A DNA stretch of 64,000 bases from Streptomyces ruber (GTDB lineage: Bacteria > Actinomycetota > Actinomycetes > Streptomycetales > Streptomycetaceae), in assembly GCF_014648075.1 (NCBI RefSeq), contig NZ_BMQK01000001.1:620001-684000 (forward strand), given 5' to 3'. Both the position numbers and the translations under genes were made by a program. Below, piece after piece: positions 52,778-61,716 of the stretch. The notes under the pieces are model-generated. The model saw nothing but the letters and a program-made list of their open reading frames with translations, ran no database searches and had not been told where the DNA came from. Positions within the stretch are counted from its first letter, which is position 1. Each line of letters opens with the position of its first letter.

Positions 52778-54955
52778 TCAGGCCGGGTTCAGCTCGAACC
52801 ACACCACCTTGCCCGCACTGAGCCGGGTCGCGCCCCACCGTCTGGCCAGTTTGTTGACCAGATACAGTCCGCGCCCGCCCTCGTCGGTGGCGCGTGCGTT
52901 GCGCAGCCGCGGCAGCTGCGGGACGTCGTCGGTGACCTCGCAGCGCAGCACGTCCGTGCGCAGCAGTCGCAGGGTGACCGGCCGGGAGGCGTACCGCACC
53001 GCGTTGGTGACGACCTCGCTGATCAGCAGCTCCACCGAGTCGGACAGCTCCTCCAGGCCCCAGCGCGACAGCGCCTGCCGGGCGAACCGCCGGGCCCGGC
53101 CCGGGGCCATCTCCTCCGGCTCCAGGAACCAGTACGCGACGTCACTGGGCGCGATCCCGTCGAAGCGGGCGGCGAGCAGTGCGATGTCGTCGTCCCGGTC
53201 GCCCGGGCCGAGCATGTCGAGCACCTCGTCGCACAGCGCCTCCAGCGGCGGCGGGTGGTCCGGGCCGGTCAGCTGCGCGGTCGCGGCGAGCTTCTCGCGC
53301 AGCTGCTCTATGCCGGTCCACACGTCCCGCAGCCGGGACTCCACCAGGCCGTCGGTGTAGAGCAGCAGCGTGGCCCCGGCGGGCGCGTCCAGTTCGACGG
53401 CCTCGAAGTCCACGCCGCCCACACCGATCGGGGCGCCCGGCGGCACCCGCAGCACCTCGGCCCGGCCGCCCAGGTGCAGCAGCACGGGCGGCGGATGGCC
53501 GGCGTTGGCGATGGTGATGCGGTGCGAGACCGGGTCGTACACCGCGTACAGGCAGGTCGCCATGCGGTCGGTGCCGAGGCGCTGGGCCTGCTCGTCGAGG
53601 TGGTGCAGCACCTCCTGCGGCGGCAGGTCGAGCCCGGCGAGGGTCTGCGCGGTGGTGCGCAGCTGCCCCATGATCGCCGCCGAGGTCATGGAGTGCCCCA
53701 TGACGTCGCCCACGACCAGCGCGACCCGGCTGCCCGGCAGCGGGATCGCGTCGTACCAGTCGCCGCCGACGCGGGCGGTCTCGGCGGCCGGGAGGTAGCG
53801 CGAGGCGAGCCGCACACCCGTGGGCCGCGGCAGGGTCTCGGGGAGCATCGTGCGCTGCAGCTCGTCCGCGATGTACGCCTCGCGGCCGTACAGCACCGCC
53901 TTGTCTATGCCGAGCGCGCTGTGCGTGGCGAGCTGGGCGGCCACCAGCAGGTCGTCCGTCTCGAACGCCGCGCGCTCCGGACGGCGCAGGAACAGCGCGG
54001 CGCCGATCACCCGGCGCCGCCCGCGCAGCGGCGCGAGGATCGCGCGCTGTCCGGACGGCACCGTCACGTCGGCCTCGTCGCCGAGGAGTTCCGGCAGCGC
54101 GGCGCGGGCCGCGGGCGCGTCCGCGAACACGGGCCGCACGCCCCGCAGCACCTCGTTGAGCGCACCGCCGGGCCGTACCTCGCACAGCTCCGCCGTGACC
54201 GACGACAGCTCGCCCGGCTCGGGCGGCAGCGTGGCCAGGAAGCCGGTCTCGACGTCACGGTCCTCGGGGATCCGGTCGGTACGGCGCAGCCGCAGCACCA
54301 CCGGACCGGTGGGCCGCTCGTCGCCGACTGGCAGCGGCTCGCGCAGGAAGACCAGGATCGCGTCCGAGAACGTCGGCACGGTGGCCCGGCACAGACCCAT
54401 GACGATCTCGTCCAGGTCGATGCCCCGGGCGATCCGCCGGGTCGCCGCCCCCACGAAGCGCAGCCGGTCGCCGTCCCGCCGCATCGTCATGGGAGCGCCC
54501 GGCACCGCGCCCTGCCCTTGGCGCGGCTCGGTCCCGGCGGGCACGCCGGAGTCGCCGGGCGGGCCGGGGATGCGTTCCTGCCCGGGGCCCGGCTGCTCGG
54601 GGATGCTCTCCGGCGCGGGGCGCGGCCGGTGCGTCTGGTCGGAGTCGGCGGCAGCGGGCTGCGCGTGCTCCAGGCCGCCGCTCGCCGAGATGCCGGACAT
54701 GCCACGGCCGTCGGCGGCCGGACCGGGACCGGGCACGGCGTCCGCGCCCTGGAGGTCCGTGCCGCCGGACGCCGCGGTGCCGTCCGGCTCGCCCGGGGCC
54801 TCACCCATGCGTGGCTGAGCGGGTAATGCGGAGGAAGAGGGCACGGGGGGCGTTTCCGGGGTACGCAGGAGTGCCCCGCAGGGATCCGCGGGGCTCGCGC
54901 CCGGCAGGGGGCGCTCATGGGAGATGGGGTGCTCCGTCACGCGTGTCGAATCCAT
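52778..54955 (-). CDS. RsbU-like protein: GAF, PP2C/SpoIIE phosphatase and HATPase domains
   Basis: 725-aa signalling protein. A disordered N-terminus (1-180, Pro/Gly/Glu-rich) is followed by a GAF-like sensor (about 190-345), a SpoIIE phosphatase domain (about 370-580; GDWYDAIPLPGSRVALVVGD, GHSMTSAAIMGQL, LLLYTDGLVESR, DRDDDIALLAAR) and an RsbW-like HATPase (about 600-720; LISEVVTNAVRYASRP, GGRGLYLVNKLARRWG). The phosphatase presumably acts on an anti-anti-sigma protein, and the ATPase could be a kinase for the same partner switch. ATG 54955 is the likely start. Confidence 0.9.
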   Translation of the reverse strand: MDSTRVTEHPISHERPLPGASPADPCGALLRTPETPPVPSSSALPAQPRMGEAPGEPDGTAASGGTDLQGADAVPGPGPAADGRGMSGISASGGLEHAQPAAADSDQTHRPRPAPESIPEQPGPGQERIPGPPGDSGVPAGTEPRQGQGAVPGAPMTMRRDGDRLRFVGAATRRIARGIDLDEIVMGLCRATVPTFSDAILVFLREPLPVGDERPTGPVVLRLRRTDRIPEDRDVETGFLATLPPEPGELSSVTAELCEVRPGGALNEVLRGVRPVFADAPAARAALPELLGDEADVTVPSGQRAILAPLRGRRRVIGAALFLRRPERAAFETDDLLVAAQLATHSALGIDKAVLYGREAYIADELQRTMLPETLPRPTGVRLASRYLPAAETARVGGDWYDAIPLPGSRVALVVGDVMGHSMTSAAIMGQLRTTAQTLAGLDLPPQEVLHHLDEQAQRLGTDRMATCLYAVYDPVSHRITIANAGHPPPVLLHLGGRAEVLRVPPGAPIGVGGVDFEAVELDAPAGATLLLYTDGLVESRLRDVWTGIEQLREKLAATAQLTGPDHPPPLEALCDEVLDMLGPGDRDDDIALLAARFDGIAPSDVAYWFLEPEEMAPGRARRFARQALSRWGLEELSDSVELLISEVVTNAVRYASRPVTLRLLRTDVLRCEVTDDVPQLPRLRNARATDEGGRGLYLVNKLARRWGATRLSAGKVVWFELNPA

Positions 54956-55303
54956 CCGTCCGGGGCTGCGCGCCGTGCGTGCAGTCGGTCCCGCAGCGAA
55001 CCCGTAGTTGCGTCCCGCCGAGAACCGGATACCCGCAAGACGGGCCCGGGGAACGGAATCCCCGCACTTCCGGAGGCGGTCACGGTGCCGCGGACGGTCG
55101 TGGCGGGTCCGGTCGCGGACGGCGCGGACCGTCGGGCCGACGGTCTGTGGCCCGTACCGATGTAGCCCTCGTACCCCTTGATCACGTCCTGCCGCCCCTC
55201 GGTGACGTACGGTCAAGCCTTACGGTTGTCGCGGGAGTTACACCCCTGTGCGCCCTCGTGGAGGAAGATCCTACGATCGTGGTCCGGGCGCGCAACAAGG
55301 GTC
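54956..55303. other. 348-base gap between converging directions of the RsbU-like and DUF402 genes
   Basis: No gene is supported. The segment should carry the promoter of the RsbU-like gene and the terminator of the DUF402 gene. Short open frames here are GC-rich and not protein-like. Confidence 0.5.
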
Positions 55304-55996
55304 TCATGAGGATGCATGCGCGGGCGTACGGTCCCAGTCGTCCGGCAGAGAGGGTACGCCCCACGTCGGATCGGGACGCCAGTGCTCCCAGCCGTCCGAG
55401 AACGGCGGGCCCCAGGCGTGGATCACCTCCACCGCGGCCTCGCCCGCCGCCCGTACCCGCTCGGCGAGCCGGGCGTCCATCAGGCCGTCCCGCTGGGCCT
55501 GGGCGAACTCGTCCTCGTCGTGCCAGCGCCAACTGCGGTCCGGCCGCACGGAGATGTCCAGGAAGTGATCCTCGGAGTCGACGCCGCCCGCCCAGCGGGT
55601 CAGCGGCTCCTCCAGGTTCACGTACCAGTTCTTGAACTGCCAGCCGGGCTCCCAGAACAACCAGACCGACCACGGCTGGCCCGGCCGCGCCAGTTTCAGC
55701 ACGCCCGTGCCGAACCAGCGGTCGCGCGTCACGGTCCGCGGCTTGGTGTAACGGGACTCCAGCGGCTCCCCGTTCACCGGCGTCCCGTCGGCGAGCACCG
55801 GCTTGACGCATTCGGTGCCGGGCGCCATCCACACCGCGAGCACCTCCGCGTCGTCACGCACGACGGTGACGGGGCGCACGATGTGGAAACGGTCGCCTGC
55901 GTTCTCCCGGTACCGCCACAGGATCTGGCTGCCGGGGGCCCAGCGCACCGCCGCCCCGCCCGCGACCACCCGTTCCACCGCTTCGTCATGCGCCAT
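55304..55996 (-). CDS. DUF402/FomD-like nucleoside diphosphate phosphatase
   Basis: 230-aa protein of the DUF402 family, which includes nucleoside tri- and diphosphate phosphatases and FomD of fosfomycin biosynthesis. The core has RPVTVVRDDAEVLAVWMAPG, WFWEPGW-type residues (SVWLFWEPGWQFKNWYVNLE) and metal ligands in SEDHFLDISVRPDRSWRWHD, DEDEF. In Streptomyces coelicolor a homologue next to fumarase has been studied as a nucleotide phosphatase; here it also precedes fumarase, so the order is conserved. Confidence 0.85.
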   Translation of the reverse strand: MAHDEAVERVVAGGAAVRWAPGSQILWRYRENAGDRFHIVRPVTVVRDDAEVLAVWMAPGTECVKPVLADGTPVNGEPLESRYTKPRTVTRDRWFGTGVLKLARPGQPWSVWLFWEPGWQFKNWYVNLEEPLTRWAGGVDSEDHFLDISVRPDRSWRWHDEDEFAQAQRDGLMDARLAERVRAAGEAAVEVIHAWGPPFSDGWEHWRPDPTWGVPSLPDDWDRTPAHASS

Positions 55997-56108
55997 GAAC
56001 AGATATTAGGTGCCAGAGGCATACGACGGTGTGCCGGGAGCGGAGGTTCACGCCATGGCGGGACCGGGTTCCGGCCACGTCACCCGGGAGTCGATCCTGT
56101 TCACACGG

Positions 56109-57515
56109 TTACGGGTGGGTCATGCGCAGCACGTCCAGTGCTTCGTCGAGCTGCTCCTCCGTCAGGTCGCCGCGCTCGACGTACCCGCCCTCCAGGACGA
56201 CCTCCCGGATGGTCTTCCGCTCGGAGAGGGACTTCTTGGCGACCTTCGCGGCCTCCTCGTAGCCGATGTACTTGTTGAGCGGCGTGACGACGGAGGGGGA
56301 GGACTCGGCGTACTCGCGGGCCCGTTCCCGGTCGGCGACGATCCCGTCGACGGTCCGGTCGGCGAGCAGCCGCGAGACGTTGGCGAGCAGCCGGATCGAT
56401 TCGAGCACGTTCTTGGCGATGACGGGCAGCATGACGTTGAGCTCGAAGTTGCCGGCCGCGCCCGCGGCGGCCACGGTGGCGTCGTTGCCGGTCACCTGCG
56501 CCGCGACCATGAGAACGGCCTCGGGGATGACGGGGTTGACCTTCCCCGGCATGATCGACGACCCGGGCTGGAGGTCGGGGAGCCGGATCTCGGCGAGCCC
56601 GGTGCGCGGCCCGGACGACATCCACCGCAGGTCGTTGGCGATCTTCGTCAGTCCGACGGCGATGGTCCGCAGCTGCCCGCTGGTCTCGACGATCCCGTCC
56701 CGCGCGCCCTGCGCCTCGAAGTGGTCGCGGGCCTCGGTGAGCGGCAGCCCCGTGGTCCGCGCGACCTCGGCGATCACGGCGGCGGAGAAGCCGGGCGGGG
56801 TGTTGATGCCGGTACCGACGGCGGTCCCGCCGAGCGGCAGTTCGGCGAGCCGCGGCAGGGAGGCCTCGAGCCGCTCGATCCCGTACCGCACCTGGGCGGC
56901 GTACCCGCCGAACTCCTGGCCGAGCGTCACCGGCGTGGCATCCATGAGATGCGTCCGCCCGGCCTTCACGACGTCGGTGAACTCCTCGCTCTTCCGGGAG
57001 AGCGCGTCCGCGAGGTGCTGCAGTGCGGGGATCAGATCCCGGGTGACGGCGGCGGTGGCGGCGATGTGGATGGAGGACGGGAAGACGTCGTTGGACGACT
57101 GGGAGGCGTTGACGTGGTCGTTGGGGTGCACCTCCCGCCCGAGCCGTTCGGTGGCCAGGGTGGCGACGACCTCGTTGGTGTTCATGTTGGACGAGGTGCC
57201 GGACCCGGTCTGGAAGACGTCCACGGGAAAGTGCTCGTCCCACTTGCCGTCGGCGACCTCGGCCGCCGCCTCCCGGATGGCCGCGGCGACGTCCTCGTCC
57301 ACCACCCCGAGCTCGGCGTTCACCTTGGCGGCGGCGGCCTTGATGCGGGCGAGGGCCTCGATGTGCGCGCGTTCGAGGCGCTGCCCGGAGACGGGGAAGT
57401 TCTCCACGGCCCGCTGCGTCTGGGCCCGCCACTTCGCGTGGGCCGGGACGCGGACCTCGCCCATGGAGTCGTGCTCGATGCGGTAGCCGTCGTTTCCGTC
57501 GTTCACGTCGCTCAT
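56109..57515 (-). CDS. fumC: Class II fumarate hydratase
   Basis: 468-aa tetrameric enzyme that interconverts fumarate and L-malate in the TCA cycle. The family signature [20 protein letters not shown] (about 315-335) carries the catalytic Ser loop. [20 protein letters not shown] and [16 protein letters not shown] bind substrate. Length and motifs match FumC. ATG 57515 begins the conserved part. It has its own promoter region shared with the divergent DUF1648 gene. Confidence 0.96.
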   Translation of the reverse strand: MSDVNDGNDGYRIEHDSMGEVRVPAHAKWRAQTQRAVENFPVSGQRLERAHIEALARIKAAAAKVNAELGVVDEDVAAAIREAAAEVADGKWDEHFPVDVFQTGSGTSSNMNTNEVVATLATERLGREVHPNDHVNASQSSNDVFPSSIHIAATAAVTRDLIPALQHLADALSRKSEEFTDVVKAGRTHLMDATPVTLGQEFGGYAAQVRYGIERLEASLPRLAELPLGGTAVGTGINTPPGFSAAVIAEVARTTGLPLTEARDHFEAQGARDGIVETSGQLRTIAVGLTKIANDLRWMSSGPRTGLAEIRLPDLQPGSSIMPGKVNPVIPEAVLMVAAQVTGNDATVAAAGAAGNFELNVMLPVIAKNVLESIRLLANVSRLLADRTVDGIVADRERAREYAESSPSVVTPLNKYIGYEEAAKVAKKSLSERKTIREVVLEGGYVERGDLTEEQLDEALDVLRMTHP

Positions 57516-57622
57516 ACCTCATGAAGCGTAGTGACGCCTGGGGTTGTTCCCGGTGCACGGCGTGCCGGGCCCGGCCGTCCCCCTCTTTCCCTCCCCGCGT
57601 GCCTCATCGGATGATCGGTGCC

Positions 57623-58132
57623 ATGGTGTTCTCCGCTCCCGTCCGGCTCTGGCTGCTGCCCAGCGCGGTCCTCCTCGCCGCCCTGACGGTCTGGGGCGCG
57701 CTCCGCTATCCCCACCTGCCGGACCGGATACCGGAGCACATCGGCCCCGCCGAGGTGGACGCCTGGACGGACCGGTCGATCGGCAGCGCGTTCCTGCTGG
57801 TCCTCCTGTACGCGGGGCTGACGGTGCTGATGGCCGGCTCCGCCGAGCTGGCCCTGCGGATGACACCGCGGGACGAACTGCCGGAGACGACCGGGCTGTC
57901 CTCGTCCCTGGTGAACAGACCCGCGACCCGCGCGTCGGCCCGCCGGACGGCACGGGCCCTGCTGCTGCTCAACGCGTGCATCGGTGTCTCCTTCGCGGTG
58001 GGCTGCGGAGTGCTGTGGCGGTCCACGCCCGACCCGGACGTACCCGCGTGGCTGCCGGTGGCGGCGCTCGTCCCGATCGTCGTCGGCGCCGTGCCGACGA
58101 TCGTCGTGGCGATGCGGGACAGGAAGCGCTGA
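57623..58132 (+). CDS. DUF1648 membrane protein
   Basis: 169-aa protein with four hydrophobic helices. RYPHLPDRIPEHIGPAEV near residue 28 is the DUF1648 motif found in SdpI-like immunity proteins and many Streptomyces membrane proteins. The charged loop (residues 75-110) is cytoplasmic. The start is ATG 57623; ATG 57611 is possible, and neither has a clear ribosome site. The function is unknown. Confidence 0.75.
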   Translation: MVFSAPVRLWLLPSAVLLAALTVWGALRYPHLPDRIPEHIGPAEVDAWTDRSIGSAFLLVLLYAGLTVLMAGSAELALRMTPRDELPETTGLSSSLVNRPATRASARRTARALLLLNACIGVSFAVGCGVLWRSTPDPDVPAWLPVAALVPIVVGAVPTIVVAMRDRKR

Positions 58133-58149
58133 GGCGTCGGACGCGGGCC

Positions 58150-58683
58150 CTACGGCAGCGCCTCGCTCACCACCTCGACCACCGCCGTCCACAGGGACTG
58201 GCCGCCCGTGCCGAACGCCGCGGCCAGCGCGTAACCGACCGCCGCGTCGGCCGGCACGACCTCGGCGCCCTCCTCCCACTCGGCGATCACCCGCAGGTCG
58301 CCGTCCGACGAGAACTTCCCGAGCCGCTTCCCGTCGCGGGTCAGCCGGCTGGTCCCCACGGAGACGGGCACCAGCCGGTAGGCCGCACCCGCGTACGACA
58401 CGTCGACCCGGTAGGAGCGCCGCGTGAGCCTGCCCCTGGCGGGAGTGATCTCCGCGTCGTCGCCGCCCACGGTCATGCGGAGGTGCCGGGGATCGCGGGT
58501 GCCGATGACGATCTGCTCGTCGACCTCGGCCTCGGGGGCGCGGGTGAGGACGACGCGGGGGATCGCGTCGCCGCCGGTCACGACGAGCGTGTCGCCGTGC
58601 TCGCCGCTCAACTCGACGGAGACGGCGCCGTGGCGGTCGTCGTCCGTGACGGTGGGGACGGGGGTGGGCGCGGTGTCGGTCAT
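58150..58683 (-). CDS. Conserved hypothetical protein
   Basis: 177-aa soluble protein without a recognised domain. It looks mainly beta-stranded (HGAVSVELSGEHGDTLVVTG, RSYRVDVSYAGAAYRLVPVS) and ends in an Ala-rich helix (AAVGYALAAAFGTGGQSLWT). ATG 58683 opens the frame. It lies 22 bases beyond the stop of an alcohol-dehydrogenase remnant on the same strand, which once may have been upstream in an operon. Confidence 0.65.
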   Translation of the reverse strand: MTDTAPTPVPTVTDDDRHGAVSVELSGEHGDTLVVTGGDAIPRVVLTRAPEAEVDEQIVIGTRDPRHLRMTVGGDDAEITPARGRLTRRSYRVDVSYAGAAYRLVPVSVGTSRLTRDGKRLGKFSSDGDLRVIAEWEEGAEVVPADAAVGYALAAAFGTGGQSLWTAVVEVVSEALP

Positions 58684-58705
58684 CAGGGTCCTTGATCGGA
58701 ACGGT

Positions 58706-58963
58706 TTACGTGGCAGACGCAGCGCCGCGCTCCTTCGTTCCCGTGCCCCCGTCCGCCAGGTCGAGGACGAACCGGTACTTGACGTCGCCCGCGGCCAGCC
58801 GGTCGAGTGCCGTGTTGACCTCGGCGACGGGCAGCACCTCGACGGTGGCGGTGACGTCGTGGGCCGCGCAGAAGTCGAGCATCTCCCGGGTGTCGGCGAT
58901 GCCGCCACTGCCCGCGCCCGCCAGCCGCTTGCGCCCGAAGATGAGCGTCTGCGGGTCGAACGG
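58706..58963 (-). pseudogene. C-terminal remnant of a zinc-dependent alcohol dehydrogenase
   Basis: The frame ending at TAA 58706 reads FDPQTLIFGRKRLAGAGSGG, then REMLDFCAAHDVTATVEVLP, VNTALDRLAAGDVKYRFVLD. This is the last 85 residues of a CAD-type NADP alcohol dehydrogenase. The catalytic and zinc-binding parts are absent; homology stops at about 58963, where an unrelated plus-strand gene begins. It is a truncated relic of a rearrangement. Confidence 0.75.
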
Positions 58964-58964
58964 T

Positions 58965-59298
58965 GATCCCTACGCGCTCTACGTGTCGTTGGACCTGCCC
59001 GCTTCCGTCCCGGAGGGAGTCATCGACGAACTGCGATGGCACCTCGGCCTGGCGACAGACGTCGACATGCCGGAGGACACGGACGCGTTCCCCCTGTGGG
59101 ACGGCCGTGGAGCAGGGGTGCGGACACCTGGAGTACAGATCCGGGGAACTCGTCGGGGACTCACTCACCGGCTGGTCACTGACCGTGCGTCAGGAGATCC
59201 ACGCGGAGTTCCTGACCGAGACGGAGGAACTTGTCGCGTGGCTGGCACAGCACTCGGGCACCGAAGGGGTGGTCGGCCTGGCCTGCGCGTACAGATGA
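58965..59298 (+). pseudogene. 5'-truncated, frameshifted hypothetical gene
   Basis: One frame gives YALYVSLDLPASVPEGVIDE and LATDVDMPEDTDAFPLWDGR with no start codon. Near 59110 the homology moves to the next frame, EQGCGHLEYRSGELVGDSLT, SLTVRQEIHAEFLTETEELV, ending at TGA 59298. Both parts look like one Streptomyces protein of about 120-150 residues. The missing start and the shift mark it as a pseudogene. It abuts the dehydrogenase remnant. Confidence 0.6.
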
Positions 59299-59328
59299 GG
59301 TACGCACGCGTGAGCGCGGTGACGTAGT

Positions 59329-59523
59329 TCAGCCGGTCGTCGGCTGGTGCCGGTCTCGTACGGCGCGTATCAGCATGCCGAGTCGATGACGGCTGGTGCG
59401 GAGGACGGTATCCGGTTCGTCGCTCTCGCGGAGGAGAATGCCCCCAGTGGGAGTCGCCGCGAGGTAGACGCACGAGGACGCCGTCTCGCTGTAGCTGGAC
59501 TTCTGCCAGTTGTGTTCAGTCAC
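59329..59523 (-). CDS. DUF397 protein
   Basis: 64-aa protein with the standard DUF397 pattern: WQKSSYSETASSCVYLAATP, then ILLRESDEPDTVLRTS. It starts with GTG 59523, 13 bases after the XRE-DUF5753 stop. It is more typical than the three copies near 16.5 kb and belongs to a separate triad. DUF397 proteins probably bind or modulate the partner regulator. Confidence 0.88.
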   Translation of the reverse strand: MTEHNWQKSSYSETASSCVYLAATPTGGILLRESDEPDTVLRTSRHRLGMLIRAVRDRHQPTTG

Positions 59524-59536
59524 GGTCGGTGTGTCC

Positions 59537-60388
59537 TCAGATGGTTCCGGCGATGGTGCGGATGAGTTCTCTCGATGCGGCGGGTGGAAGGGCAGCCCGT
59601 TCCATGCGGTCGAGGACGAGTCGATACGTCTCCAGTTTGGCCGCCGCGTCGACGAGTTCGCTGCCGTGAGTGGTGTCCAACTGTGCGGTGTCCAGCGCGG
59701 TCAAAGGACCGTGGGCGTAATCCAGACCGTGGCCCGCCGTGGGGAATGTGGTGCCGTCGAAAGGGATGACACGAACGGTGACGTGCGGCTGTGTGCTGAT
59801 GTCGGCGATGTGGTCGAGCTGGGCCCGTGTCACTTCTCGTCCGCCGAACTGCATGCGGAGCGCTGCCTCATGAATGATCGCGGTGTAGGGAACCGGTCGG
59901 TCCCGGAAGAGCACCGCCTGGCGCTTCACGCGGTGTGAGACGCGGTACTCGATCTCGTGGGGATGCAGAGCCGGCACCACCTCGTGGAACAGCGCGCGAG
60001 CGTGTCCCGGGGTTTGCAGCAGTCCGGGAATGTTGATGACCTGGGCGACACGCAGGGCTGACGCATGGTGCTCCATCTCCGCCAGGTCGAGGAGCGGGGA
60101 CGGCAAGGTGCCGCGGTATTCCTCCCACCAACCACGGGTGCGATCCGCCGCCATGTCGGCGAGTGCATCGATCAGATTTTGGTCGGTGCAGTCGTAGATG
60201 CGGGCGAGTGTGCGGACGCGTTCCGCGCTGACGTTGAAGCGATTGGCCTCGATGTTGCTGATCTGAGCTTGCGTCGTCCCCAGCGACCGAGCGGCCTGAG
60301 CGGCGGTCATGCCGGCTCGTTCCCTGAGTCGGCGCAGCTCGGTGCCGATCCGAAGTCGGCGAGCCGTGGGGGCACTTCTCGCGGCCAT
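59537..60388 (-). CDS. XRE-family regulator with DUF5753 (second copy)
   Basis: 283-aa protein, the same length as the regulator at 16969. The helix-turn-helix is TAAQAARSLGTTQAQISNIE (about 22-41), and the DUF5753 domain (about 95-280) has IPGLLQTPGHARALFHEVVP and IIHEAALRMQFGG. Start ATG 60388 is preferred over an upstream in-frame codon. It is co-transcribed with DUF397 and divergent from an RsbW-like ATPase, repeating the triad layout. Confidence 0.92.
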   Translation of the reverse strand: MAARSAPTARRLRIGTELRRLRERAGMTAAQAARSLGTTQAQISNIEANRFNVSAERVRTLARIYDCTDQNLIDALADMAADRTRGWWEEYRGTLPSPLLDLAEMEHHASALRVAQVINIPGLLQTPGHARALFHEVVPALHPHEIEYRVSHRVKRQAVLFRDRPVPYTAIIHEAALRMQFGGREVTRAQLDHIADISTQPHVTVRVIPFDGTTFPTAGHGLDYAHGPLTALDTAQLDTTHGSELVDAAAKLETYRLVLDRMERAALPPAASRELIRTIAGTI

Positions 60389-60434
60389 GAGTTCGCTCCG
60401 TTTCGTACGCCTGATGGGACGGTCACCCACACGA

Positions 60435-60469
60435 AGCAAATACCTGAAGGCTTTGCTGTTCGGTGCAAA
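60435..60469. promoter_or_regulatory. GCAAA repeats in the divergent XRE/ATPase promoter region
   Basis: AGCAAA (60435-60440), TTTGCT (60452-60457) and GCAAA (60465-60469) form inverted repeats in an AT-rich stretch between the XRE and ATPase genes. They could be the operator of the XRE regulator and overlap its promoter. Confidence 0.4.
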
Positions 60470-60616
60470 AGGTTCAGCTCCCGCACTCTACGGTGTGACT
60501 CGAGCCGCTGAGCCGACCTGATCGATAAGCCGGAAGTGCACCGCACTCGCGTGCGGCACCGCCACCGCTCGACCCGGTCGGCCGACCCCCCCGAGTACCT
60601 ACTGGAGGAGATCGCC

Positions 60617-61144
60617 GTGGTCACCGTAGCCGCACCGCAGTATGAGACGCCCGAGCTCTGGTCCTACGCCCTCCACCTCCCCCACGACCCCCGCGCCGCC
60701 CGCATCGCCCGCCGCACACTCCGCGCCGTACTCGCCGAGTACAACCTCCGTGAACTCATCGACTCGGCGGAGCTACTCGCCTCCGAGCTGGTCTCCAACG
60801 CGTACCGGCACTCCGAGGGGCCCTCCGGATTGCGGCTCCGGGCGCTCGGAGGCGGCCGGCTGCGGATGAGCGTGTGGGACACCAATCCGCAGATCCCGCC
60901 CCCGTTCGACCGAGGGGTGGAGCCGGAACCCTTTCGGCGGCCCGTTGCCGTGTCGCCGGACAGGGAGGGCGGGCGCGGCCTCTTCCTCGTGAGTCACTAC
61001 GCGGACCACTGGGGCGGGCGCCCTCTCGGTGACGATCTCTTCGGCCAGAGCGGCAAGTTGCTGTGGTGCGAGCTCGGCAGCAGAGCGTCGGCGTGTGTGG
61101 CCGTAATGGAAAGTCACGGCTGGAGTTCCCGTCATGGAAACTGA
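60617..61144 (+). CDS. RsbW-like HATPase of the second triad
   Basis: 175-aa GHKL ATPase. The N-box is LLASELVSNAYRHSEGP (about 57-73) and the G-box is GGRGLFLVSHYADHWGG (about 118-134), with a longer loop before it than in the 18072 protein. GTG 60617 is preceded by TGGAGGAG. It probably acts as a kinase or anti-sigma factor together with the neighbouring regulator. Confidence 0.87.
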   Translation: MVTVAAPQYETPELWSYALHLPHDPRAARIARRTLRAVLAEYNLRELIDSAELLASELVSNAYRHSEGPSGLRLRALGGGRLRMSVWDTNPQIPPPFDRGVEPEPFRRPVAVSPDREGGRGLFLVSHYADHWGGRPLGDDLFGQSGKLLWCELGSRASACVAVMESHGWSSRHGN

Positions 61145-61355
61145 CGCGGGCGTCCCCGGCCCCCACCGCCCCCCGACCCCCGACGAGGCACGGGCCGCGC
61201 TGGCCGACATCGGACGCGTCCGGGCCTCGACCGCCCCGCGGTCGGTCAACCCCCAGCGCACAGGCGTGGCGCTCCGGCCCGACGTACCTTACGAAGAAGG
61301 CGGCCGTGCACATCGTCAGGGTGCGGCCGCACCGCGAGGGCGGGCAGGGTCATGA
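61134..61355 (+). pseudogene. N-terminal fragment of a small membrane-protein gene
   Basis: ATG 61134 overlaps the end of the ATPase gene. The first 38 codons (PPTPDEARAALADIGRVRAS) resemble the start of a Streptomyces membrane protein that normally continues into transmembrane helices. Here the frame continues with Arg/Gly-rich residues and no helix, and stops at 61355 within the start of the next gene. I take it as truncated. Confidence 0.4.
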
Positions 61356-61705
61356 CCACCCGGCCGACCGCGACCGACCCGACGGACGGCTTCGACGACC
61401 TCGTCCACGCACCCAACCGGCTGCGCATCTGCGCCCTGCTCGACACCGCGGGCGAGGCCGAGTTCGGGACGGTGCAGAAACAACTCGGCCTGTCGGCCTC
61501 CGTGCCGAGCAAGCACGCGGGCGCCCTCATCGCCGCGGGGTACGCCGAGCAGGGCAAAGCCGTACGCACCACCCGTCAGCGCGTCTGACTGCGGCTGACC
61601 CCGCGCGGGCGCGAGGCGTACCACGGCCACCTCGCCGCGCTGCGGGCGATCGTCGGGCAGACGCCGCACGACCGACCGCCCTCACCCGCTCCGGGCGACG
61701 GGTGA
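61352..61705 (+). pseudogene. MarR/ArsR-like regulator interrupted by an in-frame TGA
   Basis: ATG 61352 encodes a winged helix (GFDDLVHAPNRLRICALLDT, FGTVQKQLGLSASVPSKHAG) as far as RTTRQRV, then TGA at 61586-61588. The same frame goes on LRLTPRGREAYHGHLAALRA to a second TGA at 61705. Homologues have Trp at this point, so a TGG to TGA change is likely. A shortened 78-residue product would keep the DNA-recognition helix but lose the wing end and dimer helix. Confidence 0.65.
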
Positions 61706-61716
61706 GGGCGGTCGGT
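61671..61716. terminator. Long hairpin terminator
   Basis: ACCGACCGCCCTCACCCG (61671-61688) pairs perfectly with its complement at 61699-61716 around a 10-base loop. It separates the converging MarR-like and Sua5-like genes. Confidence 0.85.
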
